Positions 58,808-64,000 of a stretch of 64,000 nucleotides of DNA are shown here, one piece after another (position 1 is the stretch's first letter; each line of letters begins with the position of its first letter). This DNA comes from Sordariomycetes sp. S80-01Y (taxonomy: Eukaryota > Ascomycota > Sordariomycetes). The position numbers and the translations under genes were made by a program. The notes under the pieces were generated by a model. The model ran no database searches. It was not told the DNA's origin and saw nothing but the letters and a program-made list of their open reading frames with translations. The DNA is taken from the NCBI GenBank assembly GCA_037042185.1, contig JAXQJY010000032.1, positions 1,302,001-1,366,000 on the forward strand, written 5' to 3'.

Positions 58808-61800
58808 CTACTGCTGGTCTCCCTTCTTGCCCTTACTGCCAAGTGTCAGGTTCTCGATCTGCACACTGCTTCTCCTCAGAAACCCCATAGGACTGCCCAG
58901 CCTCATGCTCGCGCTTCCAGGGGTGGAGCCCCCCTCCCCGAGAACACCCGGCGGCAAGCCCAAGCTCGGGATGCTTGCCTCAGGTACAGCCTCAAGACCA
59001 CCAGTCACTGTAGACGGAGTGCTGGGAACGGCCTGCCCCTTCTCGAGAGCTTCCCTGTAGAACTCTTCAAGGGTGGCTGCATCCTTGCAGAAGGTATCCA
59101 AAGCTTCGAGGAGCCCTTCTGGTTCGGGTATTGCGGCAGGAGTGGGGTTGTTTGGTACAGGCTTCAGTGCTGGGGATTGGTGGTAGAATGCAGGCTTGAC
59201 CATGGGCGAGGAGATTGGAGTTGGTTCGGGGAGGCTGTACGCTGCGTGACCGGAGCTTGAGGACAGCAGGCGAGTGCCACCTATGTGAGGTTGGTCAGGG
59301 TTTCCGCCGGATTGGACACGGATTTGGTCACGGAGGTAGAGCGTCCGGTTATAGAGACGATTGGCGAGCAGCAGGATGTCGCCTGAGTCCGTGATCTGTG
59401 CAAGGAGCACGCCGGAGCGATGGATGTATTGGGTATACTTGTAGTCCGGCTTGCCCCAGGAGTACCGCACGTCGACGTTACTGGGGAAACTAGAGGCTGC
59501 TTCGAAGTCGAGCACGAAGTCGAACTTCTTCAGGATTGCAGTTTGGTAAAAATGCTTGCCCAGGTGCGTTTGCGGACCGAGAGATTCGGTGTTGAAGTAG
59601 GAGTCTGGTGTCTGACTCGGCGGTGGCGTAGCGAGCTTGATATGGTATGGTTTGCGGAACGGGTTGGTTTCAGTGATGGAGGACGCTTCCCTGATGGGCA
59701 CTTCAACAAGACGCAGACCATATTGGCTAGCTTCTCGAGCCCAAGATTCTACGGCATCCTCGATGAGCTTCGACGTGGCATTCATCCAGTCGATGCGGAT
59801 GTGGTAGCAATTGTCCGGATTGTGAAGGCGGTCATAATGAAGATTGATCTGCTCTGGACGATAGGAACGTTTCCGATGATCGACATCGTATTTTATGACT
59901 TTGCTAAGGTCAACGCGTGGTTGCTTGCCCCTCGCCTGTGGGTTCGGTATAGTCGGCGTGGTTGACGACGAAATTGGAGACCTCTCGTCGGTGATGGAAG
60001 TCGGCCGCAAACCAAGTCGGGGAGAATCCTTGCTATTGCCGTCGGACAGGGGTGTCTGAGGTACTGAGATATCCCTCTTCTTGTTGAACCATCCGGGCTG
60101 GGGTTTCGAAAAGTCACTCGAGAACTGGTAGAAATAGTTGCCATCCCGGAACTGATGGCGCCTCTCTACGTGCACGAATAACCCCTTGTGATTGTCCCCT
60201 TTTTGTTCCGGAGCGTCCCTTTCCTTCTCCTTGTTCCGGCTCTTGTTGTCGTCGGACGTCATCAGCGCATTTCCAAGGGCTTCTGCGTCTTCACGGGTGT
60301 CCAAATCGTCGAAATTCTCGAGCAGCCAAGTTGTCATATCAGATCCAATGAAGGCGTTGTAGTGGAGTCGAAGGTGCCATCTCCGGTTTCGAAGTGGCAC
60401 GCCACCGTTCTCGACAGGCTGGTGCATCGCTTCGGCTAATGCAGCTAGATTCAAGTTAGACTTTTGGAAGCGGTCCCTACTCGAGACCAGCTGGCCCCTT
60501 CGCTCGGCGCCTTCTAGGAAAGGCAGGGTCTCTAATTCTGCGGTAACGACAACGGAGGGGTCCTCGGTCTTGTATACGATGTTGAGGGGCGAAGGGTCGT
60601 TTCGTCGCTTGTTGCTCCCCACGCTTTGGAAGCGCCGTTCGGAGGGCGGCACGTAGCGGTGCTTCTGCCATAGTTGTGCGAGACGCTTGATGCCTTCGAT
60701 GCGAACCTCTTCTGGGTTATCGCCGTGCTTCGGATTGGTGTTTGAATGCTGAGTGTTGAGTAGAGGAATAAGAACAAAACGTGCTCGCCAAAACCGGAGA
60801 CTCTCCATCATCTCATCGTGATGACCAGCCAAAAAAGAATCTATGGTGTTCCAGTTGCGCTCTGGGTTGGGCGTCAAGATGTCGATCGTAGAGGTGCGGT
60901 AGCAGTCATCGAGAAGGGTCCGTATCGCTGGCTTGTAAGTCGAGGAGAAGCCTTGTGATGCAGCCGAGGTCTGCGGCGGCTTCCTGACGTAGATGTTGAT
61001 TTCAACTTCTGTGCCATTCACACAAGATAGCTCATGAATCGTGTTGCCGACAGACATGAAGACACTTGTCCCATCTTCCAGAGCTTGATCTCGGGAGAAA
61101 ATGTCGGCGATTTTGATAACCTTCTGACCAAAGGCTCTCGCAACTGCCGGGCCTACAACAACCTGGAAGCCTTGGGAGAAACGCAGTCCAATTAATTCCT
61201 TCATAAACTCTTGTCGTGTCTTCGGCTCTTCTGCCATTTCGTCATCCGGATTTTGGTCGACGTTGTATGGATGCCTTTGGTACTCGGTGTCGAACTGGGT
61301 TTTCGACGGAAAGTATTCTGTTGTCAAAGGTACAGCCGCAGGGCAGCACAAAGCTTTCCATTTCTGCACCTTCATTTCTGATGTTTCGGGGAAAACGTGC
61401 TGCCATCGACTGTAGAGTATGCTGTCGTCAATCCGATGTTTCTCGGGATTTGATGGGTTGAGCAGCGTTAACCACGGCGTGATGGCTGTTGTCGGCGAGA
61501 GATTTGAGGGGAGTTCAGGCACGGCACCTGCGCGGAGCTTGTTCGTGTACACCTTTTGGGCATCCTCTGCCCGCAAAGCATTCGAATGCTGTAGATCGCG
61601 ATCCTGATCTCGCTTGGCGTGGCGGAGAGGTATCGCTGGGGGCGCTTTGACTACCGTCCTTGGCTCACTGTCAAGCGTACCAGAGCGACCCTGTGTGCTC
61701 CGAGCGATCGGAATACTCGGGGTAGTAGAAAGATTCTCAGTCCTGTGCTCTTCGAGCTCAGGGCGGCCCCGGGCAGTTGAAATAGATGAAGACCGACTAG

Positions 61801-64000
61801 CGACTGATCGAGGAGTAGATGGTCGGAGCATCGTCCGTGACAAGGGAGTAGCCGCAGAGGAGTTGTCACGAGTCGATTGATCAGAGGCATTGACGCTTTC
61901 GGTGCGGACCTCAGCTATGGCGGCCTTGGGTGCTGCAACACCGAAGCCTCGTTGCCCAAGGCTGATTTGCCTCATAAACTTGGGCTGTTTGAAAGAAGCT
62001 GCAGGTTTGGATGACATGCTCGATGGTTCCTTCGTCGTATTGTCCTCTTGGTGTGACGGAAGAGTAGCTCTCGTATTTGATTTCTCCAGCTCCGACATGT
62101 TCATAGAAAGCTTCCTTGAGGACCTTCCGAAGCTGCTCTTGGCCTTCGAATCTGGTAAAGAGGTTCCAAAGAGCTTGGCGTCCTCGTTGAGCTGCCTCCG
62201 CACGTCCTCATCCATTTCATGCCCGAGTCTCGAGCCATGGTGCAACCGCTTTTTCTTAGGCAAGCGAGCCCTAGTCTGGTCATATTCCTTCAACTGAGTC
62301 CATGTTGACTTTTCCCCTGGTTTCACCAGTCTATCGGGATTGAACTTCTGAAACCCATATACGTGGTCGAACAGACCGTCCGGGATACGTCGGTTTGCCA
62401 TGTACACTACATCATCGACACTGTTCCGACGAGCCTTGGGTGACGTCGGTTCAATGACTCTGGATGGAAAATTCGGGTCGGCTTGAAGAGGCTGCGTCTC
62501 GATCTCGTTCGTTTCAAGGATGCTCCGCATTTGGAGATCATACATCCGACAGCGCATAGTGAAATCGTCTTCCCTGTCCTTCTCGACCCTGTTCGACACA
62601 GACAAAGCGATTCCTGCGTAGGACAGAGCTTCATCTGATGCGCCAGTCCAGAACGAGACATGCAGCCACTGTGGAAGAGCGTAGCACCACTCGTCGTTGA
62701 GTTTCATTGCCGCTAGCGATTCGGCATGACGTGTCAAACTTGATGTCTTTGAAGGAGAAAACGACTCAGACATTGACTGGTAGCTCCCAACGACCGGCGT
62801 AGTGAAGGCGGGGGTACTATCACGGCTGTGGAAAGACTTCGAAAGACCCGTGCGGTCTTGTGATTTCCCTCCAGCAAGATACTGAGGGTTGCGATACTTG
62901 AAAAGCGGCACAGAGTGTAGAGGCATTTGTGGCAGGCAAATTAGATCAATGCCAATCCCATTGCCAACAAGGGCCTCTGTCGTTCGCCTTAGAGTCTCGT
63001 AGTCGACCTCGAAAACTCCCGGCCCAGGACTGATGATAATGATAGAAATGCCAGTCCGTGTCAGATCCCTGTCGATATAGTCATGGGCGAATTGCGAAGA
63101 AGCAAGATGGATGGCTTCAAGCACGTTTCCGTACATCGAAAGGGTGGGTTCAGCCTTTATGAGGTTCGATGGCGGTCCTTTCGAGCCTTCCTCGCCTTCA
63201 TTCTCGTCATCGCAAGTCTGGCCCTTTTGGTGATGCAGACTGAAGTCCCTCCTAAATCGGTTGAACTCTTTCTTGAGCTGATGGAGGATGGTCGTCCATT
63301 CGCCACTGGCCATATCGCTGACAACGACTCGATAGAAGTCTTTGTAAGGTTTCTTGTTTCCAAAGGGCTGGTACCCAGTGTAGAAGTCGTCCTCGAGGGC
63401 CTCATTCGCTAGGTCCGTGGCGAGACCAGCGTCATATTCCACGCGGGCGAAGAGGACAATGCTGACGAGGTGTTTCACTTTCAGTGAAGCCCAACGCTTG
63501 AATAGAGCAGGTAGGAAACCATTGACAGCTTTGTTGAACATGATCTCCCCCGAATTTTCAGAATCAAAATCCCACATCTCCTTAGCCATCTGAATGAAGA
63601 TGACATATCTGGCTGACTCGCTACGAAATATAGGTCTGGTGTCTCGAGTGAAAAAGCCCGAATGCACTCGGCGGCCCTTGACGAAGACAGCCGTCACTTG
63701 AGCCTTGATCGTACCCATGAAGAGCACAGACTGTCCCTTGTAGATCGTTCTCTGCGTAAGCTCCCCCACAGTAAGCCGCCACAGATCGGATCTCGCAAGA
63801 TATTGGTCCTTGAAGAGGAGTTCGACGTGAGTTGCCTCGATCGCCGGGTTCTCGTCATCTATTGGAGCAAGAACGACTTGTGATCCCTTCTTCATGCCGA
63901 AAGCATCCGCGATATGTTTGGAGACACTGACGTCCACATCTGGGTTTCGATTCTTCATTTCTTTGGTCATGTCCTTGCTGAAGAAGACATAGCGACTACT
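58808..64000 (-). CDS. IML1: Iml1/DEPDC5, GATOR1 (SEACIT) subunit; N-terminus beyond the window
   Basis: One open frame from the right edge to a TAG at 58810-58808, 1,730 residues visible. The frame stays open upstream of Met at 63970 ([13 protein letters not shown]), so the true start is outside; fungal Iml1 has more N-terminal sequence. Seen in order: the N-terminal IML1 block ([33 protein letters not shown]), the [26 protein letters not shown] region, a long low-complexity middle, a DEP domain ([28 protein letters not shown]), and a C-terminal domain ([30 protein letters not shown]). With Npr2 and Npr3 it forms the GTPase-activating complex for Gtr1 at the vacuole, shutting off TORC1 when amino acids are scarce. 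Confidence 0.95.
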   Translation of the reverse strand, partial: SSRYVFFSKDMTKEMKNRNPDVDVSVSKHIADAFGMKKGSQVVLAPIDDENPAIEATHVELLFKDQYLARSDLWRLTVGELTQRTIYKGQSVLFMGTIKAQVTAVFVKGRRVHSGFFTRDTRPIFRSESARYVIFIQMAKEMWDFDSENSGEIMFNKAVNGFLPALFKRWASLKVKHLVSIVLFARVEYDAGLATDLANEALEDDFYTGYQPFGNKKPYKDFYRVVVSDMASGEWTTILHQLKKEFNRFRRDFSLHHQKGQTCDDENEGEEGSKGPPSNLIKAEPTLSMYGNVLEAIHLASSQFAHDYIDRDLTRTGISIIIISPGPGVFEVDYETLRRTTEALVGNGIGIDLICLPQMPLHSVPLFKYRNPQYLAGGKSQDRTGLSKSFHSRDSTPAFTTPVVGSYQSMSESFSPSKTSSLTRHAESLAAMKLNDEWCYALPQWLHVSFWTGASDEALSYAGIALSVSNRVEKDREDDFTMRCRMYDLQMRSILETNEIETQPLQADPNFPSRVIEPTSPKARRNSVDDVVYMANRRIPDGLFDHVYGFQKFNPDRLVKPGEKSTWTQLKEYDQTRARLPKKKRLHHGSRLGHEMDEDVRRQLNEDAKLFGTSLPDSKAKSSFGRSSRKLSMNMSELEKSNTRATLPSHQEDNTTKEPSSMSSKPAASFKQPKFMRQISLGQRGFGVAAPKAAIAEVRTESVNASDQSTRDNSSAATPLSRTMLRPSTPRSVASRSSSISTARGRPELEEHRTENLSTTPSIPIARSTQGRSGTLDSEPRTVVKAPPAIPLRHAKRDQDRDLQHSNALRAEDAQKVYTNKLRAGAVPELPSNLSPTTAITPWLTLLNPSNPEKHRIDDSILYSRWQHVFPETSEMKVQKWKALCCPAAVPLTTEYFPSKTQFDTEYQRHPYNVDQNPDDEMAEEPKTRQEFMKELIGLRFSQGFQVVVGPAVARAFGQKVIKIADIFSRDQALEDGTSVFMSVGNTIHELSCVNGTEVEINIYVRKPPQTSAASQGFSSTYKPAIRTLLDDCYRTSTIDILTPNPERNWNTIDSFLAGHHDEMMESLRFWRARFVLIPLLNTQHSNTNPKHGDNPEEVRIEGIKRLAQLWQKHRYVPPSERRFQSVGSNKRRNDPSPLNIVYKTEDPSVVVTAELETLPFLEGAERRGQLVSSRDRFQKSNLNLAALAEAMHQPVENGGVPLRNRRWHLRLHYNAFIGSDMTTWLLENFDDLDTREDAEALGNALMTSDDNKSRNKEKERDAPEQKGDNHKGLFVHVERRHQFRDGNYFYQFSSDFSKPQPGWFNKKRDISVPQTPLSDGNSKDSPRLGLRPTSITDERSPISSSTTPTIPNPQARGKQPRVDLSKVIKYDVDHRKRSYRPEQINLHYDRLHNPDNCYHIRIDWMNATSKLIEDAVESWAREASQYGLRLVEVPIREASSITETNPFRKPYHIKLATPPPSQTPDSYFNTESLGPQTHLGKHFYQTAILKKFDFVLDFEAASSFPSNVDVRYSWGKPDYKYTQYIHRSGVLLAQITDSGDILLLANRLYNRTLYLRDQIRVQSGGNPDQPHIGGTRLLSSSSGHAAYSLPEPTPISSPMVKPAFYHQSPALKPVPNNPTPAAIPEPEGLLEALDTFCKDAATLEEFYREALEKGQAVPSTPSTVTGGLEAVPEASIPSLGLPPGVLGEGGSTPGSASMRLGSPMGFLRRSSVQIENLTLGSKGKKGDQQ

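Noticed and set aside
1-64000. Search for tRNA genes, rRNA, transposons, virus-derived elements and CRISPR arrays
   Set aside because: I saw no GGTTCRANNCC-type tRNA box with a foldable neighbour, no rRNA-like sequence, no long terminal or inverted repeats, no transposase or reverse transcriptase reading frames, and no regularly spaced repeats.

Overview
This is nuclear DNA of a filamentous ascomycete (Pezizomycotina). The genes are eukaryotic, with many short introns of about 40-80 bp (GT...AG, often GTAAGT/GTATGT donors and CTAAC/CTGAC-like branch sites), and there are no bacterial operons or ribosome binding sites. The NADPH-cytochrome P450 reductase reads most like Sordariomycete versions as I remember them, and the intergenic DNA carries TACTAGTAG and TACCTTACC-type words that I associate with that class. 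The species is not determined. I see no transposons, virus-derived elements, rRNA genes, tRNA genes or CRISPR arrays.

Layout. 0-4 kb: the 3' end of an unknown coiled-coil gene (+), a Ure2-like glutathione S-transferase (-), a mitochondrial nuclease-fold protein RRG7 (-), and the U5 snRNP protein Dim1 (+). 4-12 kb: the giant morphogenesis scaffold Tao3/Pag1 (-). 14-16.4 kb: P450 reductase (+). 16.4-22.2 kb: a long gene-poor, pyrimidine-rich stretch leading into an RBMS-like two-RRM protein (+). 23-28 kb: RIO2 kinase (-) head-to-head with proteasome subunit RPN1 (+). 28-33 kb: an OPT transporter (-) head-to-head with 5-formyltetrahydrofolate cyclo-ligase (+). 33.7-38.2 kb: importin Mtr10 (+) and a GNAT-like acetyltransferase (-). 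39-43.7 kb: a C2H2 + Zn2Cys6 transcription factor, a sequence-divergent complex I PSST (NDUFS7) subunit, and the cytosolic Fe-S scaffold NBP35, all on +. 43.7-46 kb: a GMF/ADF-fold protein (-) and a MoCF/CinA-like domain protein (+). 48.3-51.5 kb: Ras GTPase and deoxyhypusine hydroxylase (+). 51.6-58.2 kb: RPA12 (-) and the cohesin loader Scc2/Mis4 (+). 58.8 kb to the right edge: the GATOR1/SEACIT subunit Iml1 (-), cut at its N-terminus.

Almost everything is conserved housekeeping: splicing, ribosome biogenesis, proteasome, transport, Fe-S assembly, cohesion and TOR signalling. Seven neighbouring pairs are head-to-head and several others converge tightly, which is ordinary for a compact fungal genome. 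I rebuilt exon structures by hand from splice signals, reading frame and family similarity. The most unusual items are the divergent PSST copy beside a zinc-finger regulator, several tiny exons (3, 4 and 9 nt, plus a 19-nt last exon), two GTCCG splice donors in one gene, and the changed NPG motif in the OPT transporter. I found no convincing novel multi-gene system.
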